DNA of 40,167 nt from Gammaproteobacteria bacterium (GTDB taxonomy: Bacteria > Pseudomonadota > Gammaproteobacteria > HK1): positions 1 through 40,167 of the forward strand of contig JAACFO010000023.1 in assembly GCA_009937425.1 (NCBI GenBank). Reading direction: 5' to 3'. Below the pieces are notes generated by a model. It saw only the letters and a program-made list of their open reading frames with translations, was not told where the DNA came from and searched no databases. The position numbers were made by a program, and so were the translations under genes. Each line of letters begins with the position of its first letter. Within the stretch, counting starts at the first letter, position 1. Shown one piece after another: positions 30,834-40,062 of the stretch.

Positions 30834-32558
30834 TTACACCGGGGTTCGGCCCACGTACGGGCGATTGATGGAGAAGTCGAAATCGCAGCCCTCGTCCGCC
30901 TGGGTGACGTGGTCGAAGAACAGTTTTTGATAACCGCGCCGTACCTCGGGTTCATCAGGCGGCGCCCAGGCATCCCTTCGGTGTTGCAGCTCTTTTTCCG
31001 ATATCTCCAGTGACAGCCGGCGGGCTGGTACGTCCAGGCTGATCTCGTCACCATTCTGTACGAGGGCCAGCGGGCCACCGGCGGCGGCTTCCGGAGTGGC
31101 ATGCAACACGATGGTGCCGAAAGCGGTTCCACTCATGCGGCAGTCGGAGATACGCACCATGTCCTTCACACCCTGCTTCGCGAGCTTTTTCGGGATTGGA
31201 ATGTAGCCGGCCTCCGGCATTCCCGGCGCGCCTTTGGGGCCGGCGTTGCGCAATACGAGGACATCGTTTGCCGCAACATCCAGATCCGGATCATCGATGC
31301 GTGCAGCCAGATCGTCCAGAGAGTCGAATACTACGGCGCGGCCCTTGTGCACCAGGAGCTCTTCGGAGCATGCGGACTGCTTGATGATGGCGCCATCGCC
31401 GCTCAAGTTACCTTTCAGGAACACGATGCCGCCGCCGGTGTGAATGGGATTGGAAAGCGGGCGCACCACGTTCTGCTCAAAGGCCGGCGGCAGCGCGTCA
31501 ATCTCTTCGCCAAGCGTGCGCCCGGTCACGGTGACACAGTCCAGATGCAGGAGCGGCTTGAGTTCGCGCATGATGGTCGCCATACCACCAGCGGCGTGCA
31601 GATCGTCCATGTAGGCGCTTCCGGTAGGCTTGAGGTCGATTAACACGGGGGTTTCACTGCCCATCGCGTCGAAGGCCTCCATGTCGATCTGAATTCCAAC
31701 ACGTCCGGCGATGGCGGCAAGGTGCAACAGGCCATTAGTCGACCCGCCAATGGCAAGCAGCACCCGCAGGGAGTTGGCCAGGGACTTCTCCGTCATGATG
31801 CGCGACGGGGCCAGGCCTTCGCTTGCAAGGCTCATGGCCCGTGCGCCCGCCTGCTCGGCGTGGCGCAAGCGATCAGCGTGGACGGCCGGGATGGTAGCAC
31901 CCCCTGGAAGCATCATCCCCATGGCTTCCGTCATGCAGGCCATGGTGCTGGCGGTGCCCATCACGCCACAAGTGCCGGCGGAAGTGACCAAACGGTCGGT
32001 GACCGCCTCGATTTCCCGCGCATCGATTTGTTCGGCCCGGTAGCTCGCCCAGAAGCGCCGGCAATCGGTGCAGGCACAAATGCGTTCACCCTGGTGCGAG
32101 CCCGATAGCATCGGCCCGGTCACTACCACGATGGTCGGGATGTCCGCACTGGCGGCGGCCATCAATTGCGCCGGCACGGTCTTGTCGCAACCGCCGATCA
32201 CAATGCAGGCATCCATGGGTAGAGCCCGCATCATCTCCTCGGTATCCATGGACATGAGGTTGCGCAGGTACATGCTGGTTGGATAGGAGAAGGACTCGTG
32301 CAGGGAAATGGTCGGAAAATCCATCGGTAGCCCGCCAGCCAGCATGACGCCGCGCTTGATAGCTTCCACAATCTGCGGAACTGTGGCGTGGCAGGCGTTG
32401 TAAGAACTGAATGTATTTGCGATGCCGATGACCGGCCGGGACAGTGCGTCGTCGGTGAACCCCATTGCCTTGATGAAGGCCTTGCGCAGGTAGAGGGAAA
32501 ATTCCGCATCCCCGTAGTCAGTGAGCTTTCGCCGCATGCCCTGGTTCTTTTCGTTCAT
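30834..32558 (-). CDS. IlvD/Edd-family dehydratase (probable sugar-acid dehydratase)
   Basis: 574 aa from ATG at 32558 (GAGGAA 6-8 nt upstream); ATG at 32579 is an alternative adding 7 residues. Three cysteines of a [2Fe-2S] cluster are visible: C56 in YNACHATVP, C124 in IGGCDKTVP and C197 in AGTCGVMGTAS. These match dihydroxyacid dehydratase (IlvD) and related aldonic-acid dehydratases, including the lysine in CDKT. The length and sequence suit the pentonate or gluconate dehydratase group as well as IlvD; no ilv genes are near. The reaction would remove water to give a 2-keto-3-deoxy acid, a substrate type for HpcH/HpaI aldolases. It diverges from the LLM gene. Confidence 0.85.
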   Translation of the reverse strand: MNEKNQGMRRKLTDYGDAEFSLYLRKAFIKAMGFTDDALSRPVIGIANTFSSYNACHATVPQIVEAIKRGVMLAGGLPMDFPTISLHESFSYPTSMYLRNLMSMDTEEMMRALPMDACIVIGGCDKTVPAQLMAAASADIPTIVVVTGPMLSGSHQGERICACTDCRRFWASYRAEQIDAREIEAVTDRLVTSAGTCGVMGTASTMACMTEAMGMMLPGGATIPAVHADRLRHAEQAGARAMSLASEGLAPSRIMTEKSLANSLRVLLAIGGSTNGLLHLAAIAGRVGIQIDMEAFDAMGSETPVLIDLKPTGSAYMDDLHAAGGMATIMRELKPLLHLDCVTVTGRTLGEEIDALPPAFEQNVVRPLSNPIHTGGGIVFLKGNLSGDGAIIKQSACSEELLVHKGRAVVFDSLDDLAARIDDPDLDVAANDVLVLRNAGPKGAPGMPEAGYIPIPKKLAKQGVKDMVRISDCRMSGTAFGTIVLHATPEAAAGGPLALVQNGDEISLDVPARRLSLEISEKELQHRRDAWAPPDEPEVRRGYQKLFFDHVTQADEGCDFDFSINRPYVGRTPV

Positions 32559-32686
32559 GCGTGGTTCCTCATTGGACATGCTCGGGATTGCCCCTATTAT
32601 CCGAGAGATTCAGATGCCCGTCGACTCGCCCCGCCAGGCTTGTTCGTCGCGGCAAGTTGGTATTCGGGCTGAGCAGAGGTTGTGAC

Positions 32687-33715
32687 TTGAGCACCGAAAA
32701 ATTCAGATTCGGCCTGATGATACGTGCGCAATACCCGCGTCATGACGATATGGTGAAGCGCTTCGATGAGATCTGCGCCGTCGCACGGCTGGCGGAGCAG
32801 CTGGGCTTCGACTGCATCACAAAAGGTATGCACTACGGTGCTTCACCCTTGGGTGACTACCAGCAGATCCCCTTTCTGGCCCGCATCATGGCCGAGGCCC
32901 CCAGTTGTCGTTTGAATGCAGGCGTTGTGCTCTTGTCGCTGCACAAGCCGCTGGACATCGCGGAGCAGTTTGCCACTTTGGACGTCATGTCCAAAGGTAA
33001 GGTGATCCTCGGTGTCGCACTCGGCTACCGCGATCTCGAATTCAAGGCGTTCGGCACCACACAGGGCGAACGCGTCAGCAGGCTGGAGGAGAATCTCATA
33101 GCCATCAGGCGCCTCTGGACCGAGGACCGTGTGAGCATGAAGGCTTCGCACTTCGAACTCGATGAGGTAACCCTCGGCATGGGCCCGGTACAGAAGCCGC
33201 ACCCGCCGATCTGGATGGGGGCCAATGCCGATCCCGCCATCCGTCGTGCGGCACGCCTGGCGGATTGCTGGTACATACCGCCGCATAATCGCGTCGATAC
33301 CGTGCTTCGCCAACTGGACGTCTACCGGCGCGAGCTCGAAGCTTGCGGCAAGCCCTTCCCTGACGAGTTGCCCATGCGGCGGGAGGTGTTCGTTGCCAAC
33401 AATCGCGAAGAAGCACTGCGCCTGTGCGGCCCGGCCCTGGAGAGCAAGTACCAGGCCTACGTGGCGTGGGGGCAGGACAAGCCCATGCCTGAAGGCGACG
33501 AGCTGAATCTGGCTTTGGAGGAGTTGCTGAAAGATCGCTTTCTCATCGGATCTCCCGACGAAGTCGCCGAAGCCATTCTCGACATCGTGCGCCCTACCGG
33601 CGTCAACCATCTCATCATCAGTACCCATTGGCCGGGCATGGAGACCACGGTCGCCATGGATTCCATGCAGCGTTTTGCGGAAGAAGTCATGCCCAGGGTC
33701 CGAAACGGACTCTGA
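32687..33715 (+). CDS. Luciferase-like (LLM) flavin-dependent oxidoreductase
   Basis: 342 aa from TTG at 32687, preceded by AGAGG at about 8 nt. A longer frame from 32561 has no ribosome site and overlaps the divergent dehydratase start. The fold is the bacterial-luciferase type TIM barrel: KFRFGLMIRAQYPRHDDMVKRF at the start, LGFDCITKGMHYGAS, VVLLSLHKPLDIAEQFATLDVMSKGKVILGVALGYR, and PIWMGANADPAIRRAARLADCWYIP. These enzymes use FMNH2 or F420 for monooxygenation or dehydrogenation. No flavin reductase is adjacent, and the PPOX-reductase product of the nearby operon is only a speculative partner. It converges with the SDR gene at 33744. Confidence 0.83.
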   Translation: MSTEKFRFGLMIRAQYPRHDDMVKRFDEICAVARLAEQLGFDCITKGMHYGASPLGDYQQIPFLARIMAEAPSCRLNAGVVLLSLHKPLDIAEQFATLDVMSKGKVILGVALGYRDLEFKAFGTTQGERVSRLEENLIAIRRLWTEDRVSMKASHFELDEVTLGMGPVQKPHPPIWMGANADPAIRRAARLADCWYIPPHNRVDTVLRQLDVYRRELEACGKPFPDELPMRREVFVANNREEALRLCGPALESKYQAYVAWGQDKPMPEGDELNLALEELLKDRFLIGSPDEVAEAILDIVRPTGVNHLIISTHWPGMETTVAMDSMQRFAEEVMPRVRNGL

Positions 33716-33743
33716 GGGAACCCATGGGGCGAGCGGTCCGGTA

Positions 33744-34490
33744 TCAGCTGCCGCCCCGCGCGAGGGTCACACCGCCACACACGTACAGTACCTGACCGGT
33801 GACGTATCCCGAGCGTTGGTCGAGAAAGAAAGCCACGGAATGTGCCACATCTTCCGGCTCGCCCAGGCGACCCACGGGGATGGCATCGATGATTTGCCGG
33901 GTGCGTGGATCATCGGGGGGATTCGCGTCCTCGAATAGGGCGGTGCGAATGGGCCCCGGTGCGATGGCATTGACGCTGATGCCATGGGCCGCCAGCTCCA
34001 GTGCCCATACTTTGGTCATGGATACCATGGCGCCCTTGGTGGCGGCATAGCTCGTGCGCAACGTTTTGCCCAGATGCGCACGGCTGGCGATGTTGACGAT
34101 TCGCCCGAAGCCCTGTTCCTTCATGCCGGGAACGAGCGCCTGGGCACACACCATGGGTGCGCGCATGTTGATGGCCACCGACTCATCGAAGTCAGTCACG
34201 CCGGTATCCTCGAGCGCCGACATGTGACCGATGGCGGCATTGTTTACCAGCGCGCTTACCGGCCCGTCCGAAAGAACCTCGCGCAGCACCTGTTTCGTCG
34301 CGCTGACATCACTGAGATCCACTGCATACCAGATGTCGCCGAGTTCGGGTTCGGCGGCCGGTGGGGTCATGTCGAGATTGATGACCTTCCAACCCTCGGC
34401 GAGCAGCCTTGCCGCAATGGCGCGTCCGATGCCGCGGCTTGCGCCGGTGACGAGTGCTGTTGTTGTTTTCACGGACGAATCAGGAAACAT
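33744..34490 (-). CDS. Short-chain dehydrogenase/reductase with complete active site
   Basis: 248 aa. Cofactor motif TGASRGIG is at 15-22, NNAA at 83-86, catalytic S136 in NIASRAH, Y148 and K152 in SYAATKGA; PGPIRT follows. All classical catalytic residues are present, in contrast to the SDR at 18720. It probably oxidises a secondary alcohol, such as a sugar or hydroxy acid, with NAD(P). A GTG at 34472 in front of KTTTALVTG is an alternative start. It follows the dienelactone hydrolase gene by 12 bp and is likely cotranscribed, and converges with the LLM gene. Confidence 0.87.
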   Translation of the reverse strand: MFPDSSVKTTTALVTGASRGIGRAIAARLLAEGWKVINLDMTPPAAEPELGDIWYAVDLSDVSATKQVLREVLSDGPVSALVNNAAIGHMSALEDTGVTDFDESVAINMRAPMVCAQALVPGMKEQGFGRIVNIASRAHLGKTLRTSYAATKGAMVSMTKVWALELAAHGISVNAIAPGPIRTALFEDANPPDDPRTRQIIDAIPVGRLGEPEDVAHSVAFFLDQRSGYVTGQVLYVCGGVTLARGGS

Positions 34491-34502
34491 TGCCGATTCG
34501 GG

Positions 34503-35249
34503 TCAGGCAAACACTTCTTTGAAGAAGACCTGCATTTCCTGCCAGGAGCGTTTGTCCGTGTCTTCGCTGTAGGCCAGCGGCAATCCATACTTCTTGCCGT
34601 TGGCGTCGGCCTCCGGATTAGTGAATCCGTGCAGCGCGCCGGGATAGGAGATAAAGCGCAGATCGGCCCCGGCGGCCTGCATCTCGCCTTTCAGTGCCGT
34701 AACACCATCTTCGGGCACGAGAACATCGTCGGCGCCATGGCAGACCATGACCTTCGCGCGGACGCTGCCGGGGGCGGGCGTGTGTGCAGAGCCCAGTGCC
34801 CCGTGGAAGCTGACGACACCGGCCAACGGCATGCCGGTCCGTGCCGCGTGCAACACCATCGCGCCACCGAAGCAATAGCCGATGGCGCCAATCCGCTGCG
34901 AATCCACGCCGTCGTGATTCTGAAGGTACTCGAGAGCGGCGCCCATGCGGGACTCCGCCTGGCTCATGTCCCCCAAAACGCCATTCATCAGGCGTCCGGC
35001 ATCGTCCGGATTGTCTGCCACCTCGCCGGCGCCGTACATGTCCACCGCCAGGGCCGCGAAGCCGAGCTCCGCCAGCATGTGCGCCCGTCGGCGAATGTAG
35101 TCGTTCAAGCCCCACCACTCGTGGACAACCAGAACTCCCGGGCGGGATGCGTCGCTTTGGTCGTCATAGGCGAGATAACATTCCAGTTCAGTGCCATCGG
35201 CGCTGAGTCGGACCGTTTCGGTATGCAGATTTGACCCGGTTTCGGACAT
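34503..35249 (-). CDS. Dienelactone-hydrolase-family protein
   Basis: 248 aa from ATG at 35249, supported by GAGGGGAAGATC ending right before it; a longer reading to 35408 has no such site. Catalytic nucleophile C126 in GYCFGG, an aspartate in HGADDVLVP and histidine in ALHGF form the Cys-Asp-His triad typical of the family, and E44 in VVHEWWGLN is the glutamate that activates the cysteine. Members hydrolyse dienelactone in chloroaromatic degradation, but many act on other lactones or esters. It is the second lactonase-type gene in the window and precedes the SDR gene. The 197-bp gap to the methyltransferase is divergent. Confidence 0.87.
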   Translation of the reverse strand: MSETGSNLHTETVRLSADGTELECYLAYDDQSDASRPGVLVVHEWWGLNDYIRRRAHMLAELGFAALAVDMYGAGEVADNPDDAGRLMNGVLGDMSQAESRMGAALEYLQNHDGVDSQRIGAIGYCFGGAMVLHAARTGMPLAGVVSFHGALGSAHTPAPGSVRAKVMVCHGADDVLVPEDGVTALKGEMQAAGADLRFISYPGALHGFTNPEADANGKKYGLPLAYSEDTDKRSWQEMQVFFKEVFA

Positions 35250-35446
35250 GATCTTCCCCTCAGTCTGGAAAAAGCTCGAATCAATCGAAGGCCGTCTTTG
35301 ACGCATCCTAGCGTAACCCGGGATCAGGGAAAACCCGAAGGAAGACGTGTCCCCCCATGAAGTTTCAGCCCTGGATACGGGTGTGGGAGAATCGCCGGTA
35401 TCATCCATTCAGATCAGACAGGCGCGGATAGTTCCCGGCAGCGACC

Positions 35447-36787
35447 ATGAGCAAGAATATCGACACATCGACCAACTACGCATCCAACGTGCGATCCCTC
35501 TACGAGGAATATCCCTTTCCGCTGCGCGATCCACAGGACGAAGCCAGACGCCTGGTGATCGCCGAGCAGGAGTCGATAGGGAAACTGAATCATTACTGCT
35601 TTCGGGGGCAACAAGCTTTTGGAAACGGTTTTCGCGTGCTCGTAGCTGGCGGAGGAACCGGCGATCACACGATATTTCTGGCCGAACAATTGCGGAACTA
35701 CGATGCGAGCGTCACTTACATCGATATAAGCCGGACCAGCATGGACATTGCGAGGGAGCGGGCGCACATTCGGAACCTGAACAACATCGAGTGGCATCAC
35801 TGCTCGATCCTGGATGTCGCATCACTGGGGCTCGCTCCGTTCGATTTAATCAGCTGCACCGGTGTTCTGCACCACCTCCCTGAACCCGAACGGGGCCTGG
35901 CGGCACTGCGCGGCGTTCTGTCGCCACAAGGCGCCATGAGCCTGATGCTGTATGGCCGAGTTGGAAGATTGGCCGTGTATGCCGGCCAGGAACTCATGAG
36001 ACTGGTTAACGACGGCGTAGAGGATCGGCGTTCTAAAACGCGACATGCACTAAGCGTGGTCCGGGGCCTGCCGGAGACCAACTGGCTGTTGCGGGGAGGT
36101 GGTCCGAACAGGGTATTGAACGAGTTCCTCGACGACGAAAGCAATTTGAACGACGTTCTTCTACACGAACAGGATCGCGCATATAGCGTCCTGGAGATTT
36201 ATGAGTTTCTGGCGGGGGCGCAGCTCGACCTGGTCGAGTTCACATCCTTTCACAGCGATCCTCCGAGCTTTCGCTGCATGTACGACCCGATGGTATGGAT
36301 CACGGATCCGGCTCTGCGATCCCATGTCTCGAGCCTGCCTCGTCCTCGACAACAGGCCATTGCCGAGGCTATGAGTTGCATGATCACCTGCCATGGGTTC
36401 TACGCCGCACCGGCGGGCGCAGACCGCATCGCGTCGCCGGATGATCTGGACATGGTTCCGTTTTTCCTCTACTTCGACCCCACCAATCTCGCTCAACATT
36501 TTCGCGCCGCGGCAGGCCGTCCCTGCGGGCTCAACTACCGTAAAAGCGCGGTTCAGTTCCAAGTGGGGAAGCACAGCGCCGATCTGGTTGCCGGAATAGA
36601 TGGGGCACGCAGTCTCGGCGAATTATTCGATATGGTGCATCGCAATTCGGGGGGATCCGTAAGCCACTCGGAGCTGCAGCGAGATTTCATGGCTTTCTAC
36701 GAGCCACTGAACGGCCTGGATATTCTTCTTCTACGCCACCGCTCCATAGCGCCGTTTCCGGAATTCCCTTTCGAGTCCGTTAACTGA
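35447..36787 (+). CDS. SAM-dependent methyltransferase with extra C-terminal domain
   Basis: 446 aa. The methyltransferase fold occupies about 1-240: motif I VLVAGGGTGD (64-73), acidic D in YIDISR and FDLISCTGVLHHLPEP as the motif IV region. The remaining 200 residues (about 250-446) are an additional domain with a C-terminal winged-helix-like part (LGELFDMVHRNSGGSVSHSELQRDF). Similar C-terminal regions occur in methyltransferases that modify proteins (general knowledge; not verified here), so a regulatory role is possible. No strong ribosome site is visible (GGCAGCGACC before ATG). It converges with the GGDEF-EAL gene. Target unknown. Confidence 0.8.
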   Translation: MSKNIDTSTNYASNVRSLYEEYPFPLRDPQDEARRLVIAEQESIGKLNHYCFRGQQAFGNGFRVLVAGGGTGDHTIFLAEQLRNYDASVTYIDISRTSMDIARERAHIRNLNNIEWHHCSILDVASLGLAPFDLISCTGVLHHLPEPERGLAALRGVLSPQGAMSLMLYGRVGRLAVYAGQELMRLVNDGVEDRRSKTRHALSVVRGLPETNWLLRGGGPNRVLNEFLDDESNLNDVLLHEQDRAYSVLEIYEFLAGAQLDLVEFTSFHSDPPSFRCMYDPMVWITDPALRSHVSSLPRPRQQAIAEAMSCMITCHGFYAAPAGADRIASPDDLDMVPFFLYFDPTNLAQHFRAAAGRPCGLNYRKSAVQFQVGKHSADLVAGIDGARSLGELFDMVHRNSGGSVSHSELQRDFMAFYEPLNGLDILLLRHRSIAPFPEFPFESVN

Positions 36788-36840
36788 CTCGAGTGAGACG
36801 CTCGTTCTCCCGGGGCTGGATATGATCGGTGTGCGGGCGT

Positions 36841-39687
36841 CTAGGCGGCTTGCTTGGCGATGGGCATCGGTCTACCGACCGCATAACCTTGGGCATAGTC
36901 GATACCGAGCTCGGCGAGCTTAGCCAGGATATCGGCTGTCTCCACGTACTCGGCAACCGTAGCCGCGTTGCTGAGCCGGGCGATCTCGTTGATGGAGCGG
37001 ACCATGACCAAATCCATAGGGTCTTTCAGCATGTTTCTAACAAACGATCCGTCAATCTTGACGAAATCCACATGTAATTCCTTCAAGTAACGGAAGGAGT
37101 AGGTTCCCCGGCCAAAGTCATCGAGGGCAAAGCGGCAGCCTATCTTGCGCAACTCGTCGACAAAATCCTTCGCGTCCTCGAGCCGGGATAAGGCTGTTCG
37201 CTCTGAAATTTCAAAACACAACTTCTCAGGCGGCATGTTGTAGAAGTGAGTTTTCTCCAGCACGTAATCGAGAAAGCTCCGATTGCCAAAGGTCTGTGCT
37301 GAAAGGTTAATAAATGCGGTCGAGAGTCCTTCGAGTCGGCCTTGGTCCGAGGTGAAGTGACGCAGTCCTTCATCCAGAACCCGCCTATCCAATGCTGTGC
37401 TCAAATTGTATCGCTCGGCTGCGGGAAGGAACGCCGAAGGGGAAATCAGCGCGCCTTTCTCATCGATCAGGCGAACGAGTACTTCGTAGTTGTCACCCAT
37501 GGAGGCATCCGGAATCACCGGTCGAATCGGTTGCAAGCAAATCACAACCCGGTTCTCGTCCAGCGCACGTTGAATCCGGCTCACCCAGAGAATTTCCCCG
37601 TGATTATTGGCGACTGCGACGTCGTCGCTGCGATAAAGATAAACCCGGTTTCGTCCTTGATCCTTCGCAACATAACAAGCGCGGTCTGCTGCCGCCAGAA
37701 GTTCGTCGAGAGTTGTCTCGGAAGAATTAATGGGCACCAAGCCAATACTGGCACCCACATGAAAGGACTGGTCGTTCCAGATGAATTGAAAGTCGTTGAT
37801 GCACTTGTGCAGGCTTGATACGAGTTGCCAAGCTCTTTCCGGTGGGCAGTCTTCCAGCAGGACGCCGAACTCATCGCCCCCGAGTCTGGCAACCGTATCG
37901 CGCTTGCGTACCTGATTTTGCAATGTTTTGGCCAAACGGCGCAGCAACTCATCTCCAGCAACATGGCCGCATGTGTCATTCACCACCTTGAACTGGTCAA
38001 GATCCAGATAGCACAGCGCGTGTTCTCCGGGGAATTCTTTGATTCGTGACAGTAGCGTCTGCAGGCGTTGCTCAAAGGCCCGCCGGTTCAGAAGATTAGT
38101 GAGAGTATCGTGACTCGCCTGATAACCGAGTTCCTCGGTGAGACTATAGGAATCACTGATGTCCCGGCTCGTACCCCTGTAACCGAGGAGTTGATCACTC
38201 AGATCACGGATTGGTTTTCCTGAAGTGATGATTACGCGTCGCATCCCATCGGGACGACGCCAGAAACTCTGCAGTTGAAACGATCCGCTTTGGCTTATTC
38301 GCGGGTTCTTCTGTGTAGACACATCATCATGCTGCTCGCCGTCACTGAACACTTCCTCAATTGTCAAACCCACCAGCTCATCCACGGGAACGCCCAATAC
38401 TTCCTGAGAGCGGCTGGAGATATATGTGAATCGTGCGTCTGAGTCAGCTTCCCAAAACCAGTCGGCGGCGGATTCGGCAAAATCGCGAAAGCGCTCCTGG
38501 TTCGTCCTCAAACTTCCTTCCGCGCGTTTGCGGCGCCGTACGTTGATGCCCAGGATCAATATGACCATGAACAAGGAAGCGATAGTGGCGAGCGCCAGCC
38601 ACACGGCCGGCTTGTGCTCGGCGTACAAGCTCGTCGGTTCATTGATTATGACGCTGTTGGCTGGGAGTAGCCGGGTGTCTACAGCGAAACGCTCCAGTTG
38701 CTCGTAATCGAACATAAAGCGGCTGGGGCTGCTGTTGGTAACCGAGATTTCGTCCATCGACTCGCCACGCAGGATCTTGAGTGCGGTCTGAGCGATGGTT
38801 TCTCCCTGGGTGAATCCACTGACCAGGAATCCGCCAACTATCCCGTGACCCAGAGTGAAATCCCACACGGCGTAAATCGGTGCGTCAGTTCGGCCAGCGA
38901 TCCATGAAACGAATTTGTTCATTGGCATGGCCACGCCACCGGCAGTGACCGGTTCCCCCACTGGAATCAACACAGCATTCCTGGGCAAAAGGCTGAGAGC
39001 ACGCTCGATCTCCGCGAGGGACTCATAGTGCCAAATCGAAAGCTCCAACTCCGGCCGATAGTCAGCAACCATGGATTCGATGAGATGGCGGCTTCGGAGT
39101 CCAGGACTGACGAACACCATATGTTCGATATCAGGGTGCAGGGTAAACGCCACGTCCATGGTCGCAACGAAGTCTCCCGACTGTGAAACACCGATGAAGT
39201 CCGGGTGCCCTTCTGCGAGTTTGCTGCCGAGACTACCTACGTCGGAGAAGACAACGGGAACGCCGTCCGCAATCGTCTGCCGATTATTGAGGAGAAATTC
39301 CAGCGCTTTGCGATCGGAAGCGATGACCACATCAAACTTCACGTTCTCATACTTGCTCTGATACAGGAGCTGTAATTGGCTCGCAAAAGACGCGCTTTTC
39401 AACCTGCTCGCATCAAGATACTCCACCCATAGTTCGATATTCTCGGGTGCCGCCTGCACGACGGTCTCCACACCTTCCATGATGGAGTCCGTCCACCCGT
39501 ATCCCCGGTGAGATGAATTGAGAACGAGAACGTTCCTGGTGTCATCCGCTTTCTGATATTCCGTCCGCGATCGGTAATCGGTGGCGTGCGCGATCTGCAT
39601 CGCGGAGAACACAGTGACGATGGAAAGCAGCAGTGAGATTCGGCGAATGACACCAACGCGCATGCTGAGCTTTTTGTTATCGGGCAT
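36841..39687 (-). CDS. Membrane sensor with periplasmic binding domain, PAS, GGDEF and EAL domains
   Basis: 948 aa from ATG at 39687 (weak TGGAAA before it; alternatives at 39738 GTG and 39663). A signal anchor near 15-35 precedes a periplasmic ABC-substrate-binding-like domain (about 50-355; NVLVLNSSHRGYGWTDSIMEG), a second membrane helix at about 360-383, PAS at about 401-513, GGDEF (GGDEF at 603-607, intact) and EAL. The EAL motif reads EVL (735-737), but other catalytic residues are present: NLSAQTF, DDFGRG, VKIDGSF and QGYAVGRP. It could therefore both make and break cyclic di-GMP in response to a periplasmic ligand. It faces its neighbours alone. Confidence 0.88.
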   Translation of the reverse strand: MPDNKKLSMRVGVIRRISLLLSIVTVFSAMQIAHATDYRSRTEYQKADDTRNVLVLNSSHRGYGWTDSIMEGVETVVQAAPENIELWVEYLDASRLKSASFASQLQLLYQSKYENVKFDVVIASDRKALEFLLNNRQTIADGVPVVFSDVGSLGSKLAEGHPDFIGVSQSGDFVATMDVAFTLHPDIEHMVFVSPGLRSRHLIESMVADYRPELELSIWHYESLAEIERALSLLPRNAVLIPVGEPVTAGGVAMPMNKFVSWIAGRTDAPIYAVWDFTLGHGIVGGFLVSGFTQGETIAQTALKILRGESMDEISVTNSSPSRFMFDYEQLERFAVDTRLLPANSVIINEPTSLYAEHKPAVWLALATIASLFMVILILGINVRRRKRAEGSLRTNQERFRDFAESAADWFWEADSDARFTYISSRSQEVLGVPVDELVGLTIEEVFSDGEQHDDVSTQKNPRISQSGSFQLQSFWRRPDGMRRVIITSGKPIRDLSDQLLGYRGTSRDISDSYSLTEELGYQASHDTLTNLLNRRAFEQRLQTLLSRIKEFPGEHALCYLDLDQFKVVNDTCGHVAGDELLRRLAKTLQNQVRKRDTVARLGGDEFGVLLEDCPPERAWQLVSSLHKCINDFQFIWNDQSFHVGASIGLVPINSSETTLDELLAAADRACYVAKDQGRNRVYLYRSDDVAVANNHGEILWVSRIQRALDENRVVICLQPIRPVIPDASMGDNYEVLVRLIDEKGALISPSAFLPAAERYNLSTALDRRVLDEGLRHFTSDQGRLEGLSTAFINLSAQTFGNRSFLDYVLEKTHFYNMPPEKLCFEISERTALSRLEDAKDFVDELRKIGCRFALDDFGRGTYSFRYLKELHVDFVKIDGSFVRNMLKDPMDLVMVRSINEIARLSNAATVAEYVETADILAKLAELGIDYAQGYAVGRPMPIAKQAA

Positions 39688-39738
39688 GGATTTCCAGGTG
39701 CATGGGGCGCGACAGCGCTCCAGCCAACAGCCGGCCAC

Positions 39739-40062
39739 GGAAGCCTGATTTCAGGCAAGAACATCTGGCACAAACGGAATACGCGCGCACAAGATATCCT
39801 TCGGAAAAGTATAGTCAGTCCTTTAGCTTTGGGGGCCGCGGATTGGTCAGTACGGGATTTGTAATCCTTGTGTTACAACCCGGCACGCCCCGATTGCCGA
39901 GGCGGCCAGGTCCCCTGGGGAAGGACATTCTTAGTCCGGGACCTGCCCGTGTGCATGGAGCTGGTGCTTGAACGCCAGGCACTGGCGAAACTGGGCCCGC
40001 TGCCGGAAGGCGGCCCGCTCGGCAGGGTCACCCGTGGCGGCGACGCTGATGCTCAGATCAGG
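39739..40062. other. Region without a convincing gene
   Basis: Nothing recognisable apart from an inverted repeat, CAGGTCCC (39907-39914) with GGGACCTG (39938-39945). The minus-strand frame downstream of the partial reading frame below stays open from 40062 to a stop at 39931. Confidence 0.3.

Noticed and set aside
33984..35234. A 416-codon plus-strand frame opposite the SDR and dienelactone hydrolase genes
   Set aside because: Both opposite-strand genes have complete catalytic motifs and good start sites; the plus frame is a shadow.
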